Source of the DNA: Actinomycetes bacterium
GTDB lineage: Bacteria; Actinomycetota; Coriobacteriia; Anaerosomatales; Anaerosomataceae
Direction of reading: 5' to 3'
Assembly (NCBI GenBank): GCA_022839745.1
Contig: JALHJB010000010.1
Span: 1 to 64,000 of the forward strand
Length of the DNA stretch: 64,000 nucleotides
The translations under genes were made by a program, and so were the position numbers. Positions 16,953 through 25,106 of this stretch are shown in pieces (the first letter of the stretch is position 1; each line of letters opens with the position of its first letter). The notes beneath the pieces were generated by a model, which saw only the letters and a list, made by a program, of their open reading frames with translations, searched no databases and had not been told where the DNA came from.

Positions 16953-16983
16953 GGTCGATTCCCCCCGATATCAGTCCCGCCGG

Positions 16984-17013
16984 AAGGGCGCCCGCACCGC
17001 GGGCGCCCTTCTG
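16984..17013 (+). terminator. Rho-independent terminator after the sigma/DUF5667/Gln-rich cassette
   Basis: A perfect 12-bp stem (AAGGGCGCCCGC at 16984-16995 with its complement at 16999-17010) has a three-base loop and is followed by TTCT. It can also act for the convergent flavin reductase gene. Confidence 0.8.
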
Positions 17014-17050
17014 CATGCGGGCTGTGCGAGCGCCTGAGAGCACAACCCGC

Positions 17051-17629
17051 TCACTGATTCCGGCCGATGCCCTTCCCGATCGTGTACGCGTCGGCCACCT
17101 TCTCGCCCAGACGCCGGTACTCGCGGCTCCCGGCTATGTAGACCAACGGATCGAGCGCGGCCACATCGACCTTTGTCCCCGCTTGATCCAGCACCGACTC
17201 CTCGGCGTGGCTCTCAACGACCTCCGCCACCAGCAGCACGTGGCTCCCCAGCGGGATCTCGTGCGTCACTCTGCACTCCATCTGGTACGGGCACTCCGCG
17301 ATCCGGGGAGCCTCGACCACAGCCGACGGCTCGAGCGTCCATCCGCTCGCAGCAAACTTGTCCGTGGTGCGGCCGCTGGTGATGCCGAAGTAGTCGACGA
17401 CCGCAGCGTCGGCGGCCGACGGGGTGTTCACCGTCAACGTCCCGTTCGCGCGGATCAGCTCAAGCGTGTATCGGCTTTCGCGCATCGCGATCGCGATGCG
17501 CGGCGGATCGGTCGCGCATATCCCGATCCATGCGACGGCGCACGCATCCGCGTGCTCGATAGTGCCCCCACACACGAGGGGGACCGGCATCGGATACAGC
17601 CGGTCGCTCGGACCAAGTCGCTTCTTCAT
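17051..17629 (-). CDS. Flavin reductase-like domain protein (FMN-binding split barrel)
   Basis: 192 residues with AAGGAGGGG before the ATG. The split-barrel flavin reductase pattern is visible: PVPLVCGG near the N-terminus, TDPPRIAIAMRESRYT (about 41-56), NGTLTVNTPS, FGITSGRTTDKF, and an ECPYQMECRV strand. These proteins bind FMN and act as flavin reductases or flavoredoxins in anaerobes. A TATACT -10 box lies upstream on the minus strand near 17700. No partner oxygenase or reductase is adjacent. The function is likely redox, with the substrate unknown. Confidence 0.88.
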   Translation of the reverse strand: MKKRLGPSDRLYPMPVPLVCGGTIEHADACAVAWIGICATDPPRIAIAMRESRYTLELIRANGTLTVNTPSAADAAVVDYFGITSGRTTDKFAASGWTLEPSAVVEAPRIAECPYQMECRVTHEIPLGSHVLLVAEVVESHAEESVLDQAGTKVDVAALDPLVYIAGSREYRRLGEKVADAYTIGKGIGRNQ

Positions 17630-17840
17630 AGCCCCTCCTTCACAAGCCCGTGTGCCGGCTCAGGTGAGCACGGTCAGCACCGCAGGCGCTGGGCCTTACG
17701 AGTATAGGCCACGGCACCTCGCGACGGATGTTCGTCAGCTTGACAGGAAGCTCCACCGGTGCCGACACTCAGGACTTAACGGGAATGTGACACTCCTATG
17801 GGGACACCGTTCGGGACGCATCTGGTGACTGGGGGGATTC

Positions 17841-18068
17841 ATGGCTACTTTGCGTGAGCGCGTCATCGCCGCGTTGACTCCATACGTGGGGGCAACGGTT
17901 GCGGACACGTGCGTTCGGGGAACGGCGCTGTCCATCGGCAAGTCCGCCGATGAGCTGAACGACAGCGACCTTCCGGCGCTCGAATCGAACGTGCGCCGCC
18001 TGCTGAGCCCGGTAGCGCCGAGCACAGTGATAGACGACCTGCTCGCACAGATCGAAAGGGGCAACTGA
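17841..18068 (+). CDS. Small helical protein of 75 residues
   Basis: 75 residues, no signal peptide or membrane segment. It looks fully helical, with a conserved-looking ATVADTCVRGTALSIGKS segment and a C-terminal amphipathic helix (VIDDLLAQIERGN). It is preceded by GGGGGATTC and by a TTGACA hexamer about 100 bases upstream without a clear -10. The stop codon overlaps the next ATG (TGATG), so it is coupled to the membrane protein that follows. Family not recognised. Confidence 0.65.
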   Translation: MATLRERVIAALTPYVGATVADTCVRGTALSIGKSADELNDSDLPALESNVRRLLSPVAPSTVIDDLLAQIERGN

Positions 18069-18904
18069 TGAGCGCACAGACCTCCGCCCCGCGCGCCCGT
18101 GGTGTCATCACGTCCGGAACCTACCTGACCGCGGGCGTACTCGTCGCGCTGGCCGCGATCTTCTCATTCCTCAGCTCACAGATGTATGCTGGCACGCTCA
18201 GCGACGGTGCGTATACGGCGGCCTACTGGTACGGCACGCTCCTCCAGGTCCTCCTGGCCTCCGTGGTGATCACCGTGGCTCTCAAGATCGGCCTGAACCA
18301 GCGTGTTGGAGTGCAGTGGCTGCTGGTCGGGTCGGGTGTTGCCTCCTACGCGCTCGGCGACATCGTGTGGACGGTCCTCGACCTGCACATGGGGCTCGAT
18401 CCATACCCCAGCGTGGCCGACGTGTTCTACGTGCTGCAGTACGGTTTCTTCGTTGCCGCGCTGGTGCTCGCGGTCCGCTCGTACAAGGATCTCACGCCGG
18501 TTCGCACGCCGATCATGATCGCCGCGCTCGTGGGGCTCGTGCTCACCGCCGCGGTGCTGATGTTCCTGCTCGTGCCGTACATCTTCCCCGCAGGCACGGC
18601 CGAGCTCGGGTTCTGGGGTCTTGTCGTCAGCACGTTCTACCCGCTTGGAGACGTGCTGCTGATCTTCTCCCCGGCGCTCGCCCTGTCATTGGTCATCAGG
18701 CAGCTCGGTGCCGGGCGGCTCGGGTGGCCTTGGTGGATCGTGGTCGTAGGCGCGTTCGTCTTCGCCCTGACCGACACCGCCTATTCCTATGCGGACTGGG
18801 CCGGAAGCGGACTCACCGCAACGCTCGAGATGGGGTGGGTTGTGGCGAACCTGCTGTTCGCCATCGCCGCGCTCGTTGCACGGGACGCCTATCGCGTCAG
18901 ATGA
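18068..18904 (+). CDS. Polytopic membrane protein resembling a sensory input domain
   Basis: 278 residues with about eight hydrophobic helices. The segment DPYPSVADVFYVLQYG (near residues 117-132) is a hallmark of the membrane sensor region found at the N-terminus of many diguanylate cyclases and histidine kinases, yet here no cytoplasmic output domain follows: the protein ends soon after the last helix. It may therefore act as a free-standing sensor that talks to a partner, possibly the coupled 75-residue protein. A perfect bidirectional terminator follows at 18918. Confidence 0.75.
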   Translation: MSAQTSAPRARGVITSGTYLTAGVLVALAAIFSFLSSQMYAGTLSDGAYTAAYWYGTLLQVLLASVVITVALKIGLNQRVGVQWLLVGSGVASYALGDIVWTVLDLHMGLDPYPSVADVFYVLQYGFFVAALVLAVRSYKDLTPVRTPIMIAALVGLVLTAAVLMFLLVPYIFPAGTAELGFWGLVVSTFYPLGDVLLIFSPALALSLVIRQLGAGRLGWPWWIVVVGAFVFALTDTAYSYADWAGSGLTATLEMGWVVANLLFAIAALVARDAYRVR

Positions 18905-18917
18905 TGCCGGGTTTGCT

Positions 18918-18966
18918 CCCGGACACAAGAAAGCGCCCCCGACCGGGGCGCTTTCTTGTGTCCGGG
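18918..18966. terminator. Perfect 22-bp bidirectional terminator
   Basis: A perfect inverted repeat of 22 bases per arm (18918-18939 and 18945-18966) around a five-base loop contains AAGAAAGC on one arm and GCTTTCTT on the other, so each strand has a T-rich exit. It separates the convergent membrane protein gene (+) and rsgA (-). Confidence 0.9.
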
Positions 18967-19000
18967 AATACGGCTCGGGTGCGGACGAACCGCACGATGC

Positions 19001-20080
19001 TCACTTGTGACCGTGTCCCTGCCGGTAGAAGTCCTTGATGGTGCGCGCGAGCACCTTGTCCTCGCGCTTCTTCTCGAGCCGTGCTCGGATGCCGATCTGC
19101 GTGTTCACATGGGCCACCTCGGCCTGTAGTTCCCGGAAGCTCGTCAGCCTGCGCTCCGGCAGTTCGCCGGATCCGACCGCGGCCTCGACCGCGCATCCCG
19201 GCTCTCCCTCGTGCCGGCAGTCCCTGAACCGACAGCCCTGCGCCAACTCCTCGATGTCGGAAAACGCCTGTGCCAGGCCTTCGGCGGAGTCCCACATGCC
19301 CACTGCGCGCAGTCCGGGCGTGTCGATGATGAGGCCGCCATCCGGAAGGGTGATCAGCTCCCGGGATACCGTGGTGTGACGCCCTCGCCCGTCGGATACG
19401 CGGACCTCCCGCGTCTCCTGCACGTCCTGTCCGGCGAGCGCGTTCACCAGTGTCGACTTCCCGGAGCCGGATGGCCCGATGAGCGCAGCCGTCCGGCCGT
19501 GCCCCAGACGACTGGCAACGTCCTCGATGCCCGCCCCATTGGCAGAACTTGTCGTCAGCACATCCACGCCAAAGGCGATGCCCCCAACCGCCTCCCTCGC
19601 GGCGTCGACATCCTCGCTCAGATCGGCCTTGGTCAGCACGATCACGGGCTGCGCACCACTGTCCCACACCAGGGCGAGCTCACGTTCGATGCGCGAGAGA
19701 TTGGGAGGCTCGGCGAGCGGGTGTGTGATGAACACGATGTCGACGTTGGCGGCGAGAATCTGCATGCGTGCCGCATGACCGGGGTCGCGCCGTGCGATCG
19801 CGGTCGTGCGTTCCAGCACCACCTCCACCAGCGGCTCGCTCTCATCGCCACCCAGCAGCACCCAGTCACCAACCACCGGAAGGCCGCCGTCGTCGGCGTG
19901 TTTCACCAGGTGGGTCGCCGGTTTGGCCACATGCAGCCCGCGGGCCGACTGCACGAAGGCGTAGCCCCTGTCGGAGCGAACGACCCGGCCAGGCGTGAAC
20001 CCCGAGGGGTGCGCGGCGATCAGGGCAGCGACTGCGGAGCTGAGCCCAAGCTCCTCCAGTGTCGTGTCGTGCGATGTCAT
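19001..20080 (-). CDS. rsgA: Ribosome small-subunit GTPase RsgA
   Basis: 359 residues. Order of domains is N-terminal OB fold, circularly permuted GTPase, C-terminal zinc finger. The GTPase shows LTKAD (G4) near 154, then GPSGSGKSTL (G1, about 203-212), then DTPGLR (G3), in the permuted order typical of the family. The zinc motif CRFRDCRHEGEPGC lies near 288-301. RsgA checks late maturation of the 30S subunit. Its ATG overlaps the stop of the upstream histidine kinase (ATGA), an unusual coupling. The C-terminus ends in a basic tail. Confidence 0.95.
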   Translation of the reverse strand: MTSHDTTLEELGLSSAVAALIAAHPSGFTPGRVVRSDRGYAFVQSARGLHVAKPATHLVKHADDGGLPVVGDWVLLGGDESEPLVEVVLERTTAIARRDPGHAARMQILAANVDIVFITHPLAEPPNLSRIERELALVWDSGAQPVIVLTKADLSEDVDAAREAVGGIAFGVDVLTTSSANGAGIEDVASRLGHGRTAALIGPSGSGKSTLVNALAGQDVQETREVRVSDGRGRHTTVSRELITLPDGGLIIDTPGLRAVGMWDSAEGLAQAFSDIEELAQGCRFRDCRHEGEPGCAVEAAVGSGELPERRLTSFRELQAEVAHVNTQIGIRARLEKKREDKVLARTIKDFYRQGHGHK

Positions 20081-21537
20081 TCTGTCTCCCCCACGAGAGT
20101 CGGCGCCATGTCCGGTTCAAACGGAATGTGTACGGTGAACGTGGACCCCATGCCTGGCTCGCTTTCCAGTGAGAGCCCGTATCCCAGGAGCCCGCACAGG
20201 TCGCGGCAGATAGAGAGCCCCAGCCCGGCGCCAGACACCCGCGCGCGGTCGGCGCGGTCAACTTGCTCGAACGCCTCGAAGATGCGCTTCTGATCCTCCG
20301 GTGCGATGCCGATGCCATTATCCGCCACCTGGATCAGCACCTCCTCCACCTCAACGACCAGCCTGACCTCCACCACACCACCGGGGTCCGTGAACTTCAC
20401 CGCGTTGGTGACGAGGTTGCGGACGATCTGGCCGAGCTTGTCCACGTCGGCCCACACGGTGACAGCTGCCTCACACACGCACGTGAGCGTGATGCCCCTG
20501 TCCTCGGCGATGATACCGATTGGGTTCACCACGTCTCTGACAGTGTGACCCAGTTCGGTCACGCTCAGCGAAACGGCTCCACGGCCCGCCTCGACCCGCG
20601 CCAACTCGAGCACCGATTCAACGATGGTCAGCAGCTGATTGCCCGATGCGTTGACGAAACCCAGCTGTCGGCGCTGCTCCGCGTTGAGCGGACCGGAAGT
20701 CTCGCCCAGCAGCAGATCGGTGAAGCCGATGATGGAGTTCAGCGGAGTACGAAACTCGTGGCTCACATTCGCCAGGAGCCGCTGACCCGTCTTGTTCGCG
20801 TCGGTCAGTTGCCGGTTCAGCTCGAGGAGCTCGCTGGTGCGCCGGTCCACCTGTTCCTCGAGCTCCTCACGATACTCCTCAAGCTCAGCCTCAGCCGCCA
20901 CACGCTCGGTCACGTCCTGGAACGCCACGACCGCGTGATCGCCCCCGTCCGAACTGCTCGTGAGACGCGTGGCGCTGATGGAAAACCACCGCTCTGCACC
21001 GTCGAGCATCGCCCATCGGCGGACGATGCGCACCGGCGCCGCTTCCACAGCTCTCGCGATCACGGGCCGGAGTCCGGGCACGAGCACCATCGGGGCGCCG
21101 TCACCCGGCTGCTCCACGTAGCGCCGCGCCTCATCGTTCGCGAACCAGACGTTGCCCTCGCTGTCAGCGACCAGGATGCTCGAGGGCGCGGTGTCGACAA
21201 CGCTCATCAGCAGCGCATGCTCGCGTCGTGTCTGCTCCTCGGCGGCTTCGGCCGCCTCGAGCTGCTCAGTCATCGAACGGCCGAGGAGTATGTAGGCCAC
21301 CAACGGCACGAACAGCACTTCGGCGTAGTCCTCATAGGCGTCGAGTGCCGTGGTGATGCCGGCGTGCTCCAGCACGTTCGACAGGCTCACGAACACCAGG
21401 AGCGCTAACGCTCCCGCCAGCGAATACTTGAAAGTGGCTCCCACAGACCGTGCACACGCGGGAGTCATGAGGAGCACGACCAGAGCCGCTACAAGACACA
21501 CAAGGGCGATGCTGTCTGAGAACGGGACCACGCTCAT
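20077..21537 (-). CDS. PAS-domain sensor histidine kinase, membrane-bound
   Basis: 486 residues. Three hydrophobic segments lie at about 8-28, 38-56 and 72-86, followed by a PAS domain (about 110-215), a coiled coil with repeated EE pairs, the phospho-acceptor NVSHEFRTPLNSIIGF with H260, and a HATPase domain with NLVTNAVKF, DNGIGIAP and GAGLGLSI. The receiver partner is not nearby. The start overlaps the stop of the three-helix membrane protein upstream, and its stop overlaps the start of rsgA, so sensor, small membrane protein and ribosome GTPase are made from one mRNA. Confidence 0.92.
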   Translation of the reverse strand: MSVVPFSDSIALVCLVAALVVLLMTPACARSVGATFKYSLAGALALLVFVSLSNVLEHAGITTALDAYEDYAEVLFVPLVAYILLGRSMTEQLEAAEAAEEQTRREHALLMSVVDTAPSSILVADSEGNVWFANDEARRYVEQPGDGAPMVLVPGLRPVIARAVEAAPVRIVRRWAMLDGAERWFSISATRLTSSSDGGDHAVVAFQDVTERVAAEAELEEYREELEEQVDRRTSELLELNRQLTDANKTGQRLLANVSHEFRTPLNSIIGFTDLLLGETSGPLNAEQRRQLGFVNASGNQLLTIVESVLELARVEAGRGAVSLSVTELGHTVRDVVNPIGIIAEDRGITLTCVCEAAVTVWADVDKLGQIVRNLVTNAVKFTDPGGVVEVRLVVEVEEVLIQVADNGIGIAPEDQKRIFEAFEQVDRADRARVSGAGLGLSICRDLCGLLGYGLSLESEPGMGSTFTVHIPFEPDMAPTLVGETE

Positions 21538-21821
21538 AGGGTGGCACCCTCCGTCTCGGTGCGCGCCGCGCGAAAGACGTGTGTGACGCCGACCAGACAG
21601 AGCACCCCCGCAAAGGCGTAGGTCGCATGCTCCAGTGTGTTAAGCACACCCGCCGCCACGTAGCCCTCAAGCACCGTGAGCACGTAGCCCGTCGCGGTCA
21701 TGAGGTACGCGGCAGCGAACCATCGCTTGCCCCGGATGGTGACGACGCGATATGCGACCACCATGATCGGCGTCAGGAAGAGCACCATCAGCAGGTCGAC
21801 GATCTCGCTCTCCTGGTACAT
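21534..21821 (-). CDS. Three-helix membrane protein coupled to histidine kinase
   Basis: 95 residues with three hydrophobic helices (about 8-27, 33-52, 62-80). Its stop overlaps the kinase ATG by four bases. It resembles the membrane part of a sensor split off as a separate gene: the downstream kinase has its own three helices of similar spacing. It probably forms the other half of the sensory membrane module. Family not recognised. It starts four bases after msrB ends and may be read from the msrA promoter. Confidence 0.7.
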   Translation of the reverse strand: MYQESEIVDLLMVLFLTPIMVVAYRVVTIRGKRWFAAAYLMTATGYVLTVLEGYVAAGVLNTLEHATYAFAGVLCLVGVTHVFRAARTETEGATL

Positions 21822-21825
21822 GCGA

Positions 21826-22233
21826 TCACTCTTCCGCGGCGGTGAGGTCGAGGGCCACCGAGTTCATGCAGTACCGCAGCCCTGTAGGCTCCGGCCCGTC
21901 CTCGAACATGTGTCCGAGGTGAGAGCCGCATCGGGCGCATCGGATCTCTGTGCGCACCATCCCGTGGCTTGTATCGAGCCGCTCTTCCACCGCGTCTCCG
22001 GAGACCAGCTCATAGAAGCTCGGCCAGCCGCATCCCGAGTGGTACTTCGCCTCCGAACGGAACAGCGGATTGCCGCATGCCGCGCACCGATAGAGACCCT
22101 CGTCGTCGGTGTCAACGAACTCACCGCTGAACGGTGGCTCCGTCCCCGCCTCCCGCAAGACACGGTACTGCTCGGGAGACAGGATCGTCTGCCACTCGTC
22201 GTTCGAACGGTCGACGTCGTAGCGCTTCGTCAT
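21826..22233 (-). CDS. msrB: Peptide-methionine (R)-S-oxide reductase MsrB
   Basis: 135 residues, starting at the ATG that overlaps the msrA stop (ATGA); a longer in-frame start at 22260 lies inside msrA. Two CxxC pairs that bind structural zinc are present (CAACGNP and CARCGSH). The catalytic cysteine is in RYCMNSVAL near the C-terminus. MsrB reduces the R form of methionine sulfoxide and complements MsrA. In contrast to msrA just upstream, the catalytic residue here is an ordinary cysteine (TGC). Confidence 0.95.
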   Translation of the reverse strand: MTKRYDVDRSNDEWQTILSPEQYRVLREAGTEPPFSGEFVDTDDEGLYRCAACGNPLFRSEAKYHSGCGWPSFYELVSGDAVEERLDTSHGMVRTEIRCARCGSHLGHMFEDGPEPTGLRYCMNSVALDLTAAEE

Positions 22234-22712
22234 GAGACCCTCGCTTTCGTGATCGCACACAGTCCCGCAAGGCCGCGCTTGGCGTAGTAGTGCTGGTGAT
22301 ACCGCGCCGCCGGGTAGAACATCCCGCGCGGCTCGAGGCGCGTGTGCACATCTCCGTGATGCTTCCGCACCACGCGAAGCGATGACTCCGCGGCGATTCG
22401 TTCACGGTCGGTGCTGTAGAAGATGATCGAGGCGTAGCGGGCGGGAGGGCGCGACCCGGTGGGCCGGTGCATGGCCCAGAACTCCACGATGAGGTCCTCG
22501 TAGTCGAGCACGGCAGGGTCGTACACGACTTCGACCGACTCCGCATGATCGCCCATCGCGCGGTAGCGAGGACCTGGCGTGGTGCCGCCCGCGTACCCGG
22601 CACGGGTGCTCAGGACGCCTGGTATACGCCCGAACCGGGCGTCCGGTTCCCAGAATCAACCCAGCGCAAAGATCGCCACGGCGCCTCGCTCAAGCGGACT
22701 GACCCTCGCCAT
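22230..22712 (-). CDS. msrA: Selenocysteine-containing peptide-methionine (S)-S-oxide reductase MsrA
   Basis: 160 residues if the in-frame TGA at 22656-22658 is read as selenocysteine. The sequence around it reads AIFALG-Sec-FWEPDARF, so TGA occupies the position of the catalytic cysteine in the invariant GCFW motif of MsrA. The ATG at 22712 has GGAGAGG seven bases upstream and puts the Sec at residue 19. Downstream the whole family pattern is present: GYAGGTTPGPRY, HAESVEVVYDP, YHQHYYAKRG. Codon use is normal on both sides and there is no frameshift. A SECIS-like hairpin follows the TGA. Read conventionally, the ORF would be broken into a 108-residue piece lacking the active site. Selenoprotein MsrA forms are known from some anaerobes and algae. 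Confidence 0.88.
22626..22658 (-). promoter_or_regulatory. Bacterial SECIS-like element after the msrA TGA codon
   Basis: On the mRNA, UGA is followed after 13 bases by the hairpin ACGCCC-GGUUC-GGGCGU (22626-22642), a perfect six-bp stem with a five-base loop beginning GG. The loop starts 19 bases after the UGA. Bacterial SECIS elements have an apical loop about 16-37 bases after UGA with a G among its first two bases, and this fits. An overlapping alternative stem, GAACCGG/CCGGUUC, begins six bases after UGA. Confidence 0.75.
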
Positions 22713-22761
22713 GTGCGATCCTCTCCGGCGCCAGCGGGCAGGGTGGTCCCGCGCGCCCGGC

Positions 22762-23982
22762 TCAGCGCCGTTCGACTTCGTCGGCAAGCATCTCCAGGAA
22801 CAGCCCTACATCGGTGACGATCCCTATGGTCTGGAAGCTACCCCGGTCGGCCAATTTGGTCACCACGGCGGGGTTGATGTCCACGCAGACGGTCGTCACC
22901 CGCGCGGGCAGCATGTTGCCCGTGGCGATGGAGTGCAGCATGGTCGATAGCATGATACATGCCCCCGCCTCCTGGCAGTGGGCCCGCATCGTCTTCTGCG
23001 CATCGAGCACGTCGGTGATGACATCGGGCAGCGGACCGTCATCGCGGATCGACCCAGCGAGCACATACGGTGTCCCGGTGGTGACCAGGGTGTGCATCAG
23101 ACCCGACGTGAGCACGCCTTGCTCGACGGCCTCGCGAATCCCTCCGCACCCGCGAATGGTGTTGATCGCGCGCAGGTGGTGCTCGTGGCCACCGGCGGCC
23201 GGCCTGCCGCCATCCATCGTGATGCCCAGCGACGTGCCGTAGAGCGCTGACTCGATGTCATGGGTGGCTACCGCATTACCGCCGAAGAGCACCGAGACGT
23301 ATCCGCTCTTCACGAGCCGCGCCAGGTGCTCGGCGGCGCCTGTGTGCACCACCGCCGGGCCCACGACGAAGACGATCTTCTGCCCTCGATCGCGCACGCG
23401 TACCAGCATCCGCGCAACGTCCCTGATCACGAGCGCCTTCGGCTTCTCCGAGGAGACCTCGGAGTTCATGAACTCGAACTCCTGCTTGTCGCGGGGGCGC
23501 TCGATCGGGCGGACACGCACCCCGGCGTGACCGACGACGATGCGCTGTCCGGCCCGCACATCGGCCATGGCAACGGTGCGTGCCGCTCCGGAGTCGATGA
23601 CGATCCCCAGATCCATCTCGGGGTCGGCCACCCCCACCCACCGACCATCGATACGAACGGCGGTCTCCAGGTTGGTTGTCGCATAGAAGCCGTGTGGGAA
23701 GACCCCATCGGCGGGTGCGACCTCGGTGCGGGCATCCTCGGCATCCACAGGCTCCGCGCCCAGCTGCCCGATCTCACCGAGGATCGCATCGAGCTGTGCC
23801 GGGTCTTTGGCACGGATACGGAGCACCGCGGTCGATGGGTCCTCGTTGGTTCGGCCAACATCGAAGGTCACCGTCTCGAACTCACCGTCAAGCGCAACGA
23901 TGTCGTCCATGATCCGGGTCATGATCCCCGAATCGATCAGGTGTCCGGTGACCCTGACATCCTCGTATGGACCGTGCGGCAT
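22762..23982 (-). CDS. TIGR00300 (LOR/SDH-type) protein, ornithine cyclodeaminase-like
   Basis: 406 residues from an ATG with GGAGG five bases upstream. It belongs to the conserved LOR/SDH bifunctional domain family (TIGR00300), whose archaeal members were shown to have ornithine cyclodeaminase activity and whose cyanobacterial relatives form the C-terminus of arginine-degrading enzymes. Visible blocks are HLIDSGIMTRIMD at the N-terminus, HGFYATTNLET, and a Rossmann-like C-terminal region with FVVGPAVVHTGA, LFGGNAVATHDIE and INTIRGCGGIREAV. No arginine or ornithine genes are adjacent, so the substrate is not settled. Confidence 0.85.
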   Translation of the reverse strand: MPHGPYEDVRVTGHLIDSGIMTRIMDDIVALDGEFETVTFDVGRTNEDPSTAVLRIRAKDPAQLDAILGEIGQLGAEPVDAEDARTEVAPADGVFPHGFYATTNLETAVRIDGRWVGVADPEMDLGIVIDSGAARTVAMADVRAGQRIVVGHAGVRVRPIERPRDKQEFEFMNSEVSSEKPKALVIRDVARMLVRVRDRGQKIVFVVGPAVVHTGAAEHLARLVKSGYVSVLFGGNAVATHDIESALYGTSLGITMDGGRPAAGGHEHHLRAINTIRGCGGIREAVEQGVLTSGLMHTLVTTGTPYVLAGSIRDDGPLPDVITDVLDAQKTMRAHCQEAGACIMLSTMLHSIATGNMLPARVTTVCVDINPAVVTKLADRGSFQTIGIVTDVGLFLEMLADEVERR

Positions 23983-24115
23983 GATGACCTCCGTATCGCT
24001 CAGTATGTGCACGCAATTATCACGCATGCGCGGCCGGGACGCACCCGTGGCAGGCGTGCTCGTGAACCGAGTGAACGGGTAGATACACCGCATACGCGAG
24101 CAAAGGGACCGCATA

Positions 24116-24613
24116 ATGCACGCACGACGCGCCAGACCCGGCCCTGGACAGGAGTCTGTGTGGGAGTATCCCAGACCGCCTCTGGTCCAGCCGACAGACA
24201 AGACGATCGAGATCACGTTCGACGGGCGGGTCATCGCCCGGACGAACCGCGCCCTGCGAGTGGTGGAGACCGGTCACGCGCCCGTCTACTACGTGCCGCT
24301 GAGCGACGTGCAGCCGGGCGTGCTCGTTGCGGGCGATCGGGTGAGCTACTGCGACTTCAAAGGCGAGGCGCGATACTACCACGTGGTGAGCGCACGCCAC
24401 CGGGCCCCTGAGGCCGCCTGGTCGTACGCGAGCCCGAAACCGGGGTACGAGTCGCTCGCGGGATATGTGGCGTTCTACCCCGCATCCATGGACAGCTGCC
24501 TGCTCGATGGAGAACAGGCCATCCCTCAGCCGGGGCGCTTCCACGGCGGCTGGGTGACCGCAGACGTGGTGGGGCCGTTCATCGGCGAGCCCGGGGCCCT
24601 CGGCTACAGCTGA
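24116..24613 (+). CDS. DUF427 domain protein
   Basis: 165 residues. The DUF427 pattern is clear from about residue 30: FDGRVIARTNRALRVVE, HAPVYYVPLSDV, TYCDFKG-like SYCDFKGEARYYHV, and VAFYPASMDSCLLDG. The family has a small beta-rich fold and unknown function; members are widespread in actinobacteria. It is a single gene with no coupled neighbour. The first 15 residues are basic and may not be translated. Confidence 0.88.
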   Translation: MHARRARPGPGQESVWEYPRPPLVQPTDKTIEITFDGRVIARTNRALRVVETGHAPVYYVPLSDVQPGVLVAGDRVSYCDFKGEARYYHVVSARHRAPEAAWSYASPKPGYESLAGYVAFYPASMDSCLLDGEQAIPQPGRFHGGWVTADVVGPFIGEPGALGYS

Positions 24614-24665
24614 GCACCATGGCCGCGCGATCCGGGCGGCGGCGGAGGCCCGCCCGTGCCCTCAC

Positions 24666-25106
24666 CTAGGCGGAGCGCCGCTCGTACCTGCGGCGCGAGA
24701 GCTGCACGCCCAGCTCCGCCATCACGATCACGAGCACGAACATCGCCGCGAAGTTGTAGCCGCCGAACGCGTCCGAGAGGCCGTCAACGCTACCCGCGAG
24801 CTCGAAGAACCGCGCTTGCCCGGCCGCGAGCGTGAGCGGGAAGAACAGACCGAAGGCCACGTGCGGCAGGCCAGACGGCAGCGACACTCCGCCGAGATAC
24901 GACCCCGCAAACGTCAGCACGAGCACGATCGCGTCCAGCGCGAGCAGCACCCACAGGGCCGTCCCTCGCGTGATCGCGCCGCCCCCGGCCATCGAGCGCG
25001 CGATCGACTCGGCGGCCTCGCCAAGCCAACCTCCCGCGAACCCGAAGCCGAAGAACGTGGCGCCGATCGCCACGAGAAACGGCACGAACGCGCCGAGCCT
25101 ACGCAT
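24666..25106 (-). CDS. Four-helix membrane protein downstream of purE
   Basis: 146 residues from an ATG that overlaps the purE stop by eight bases. Four hydrophobic helices are seen (about 5-28, 46-68, 78-97, 115-134), followed by a basic tail RRRYERRSA. Family not recognised. The overlap shows that it is translated from the purine transcript; a role there is not evident. Confidence 0.7.
   Translation of the reverse strand: MRRLGAFVPFLVAIGATFFGFGFAGGWLGEAAESIARSMAGGGAITRGTALWVLLALDAIVLVLTFAGSYLGGVSLPSGLPHVAFGLFFPLTLAAGQARFFELAGSVDGLSDAFGGYNFAAMFVLVIVMAELGVQLSRRRYERRSA

Noticed and set aside
22230..22556. msrA as a truncated pseudogene of 108 residues
   Set aside because: The upstream part matches MsrA in the same frame up to a TGA that sits exactly at the catalytic Cys; SECIS-like hairpin and good ribosome site favour recoding over decay.
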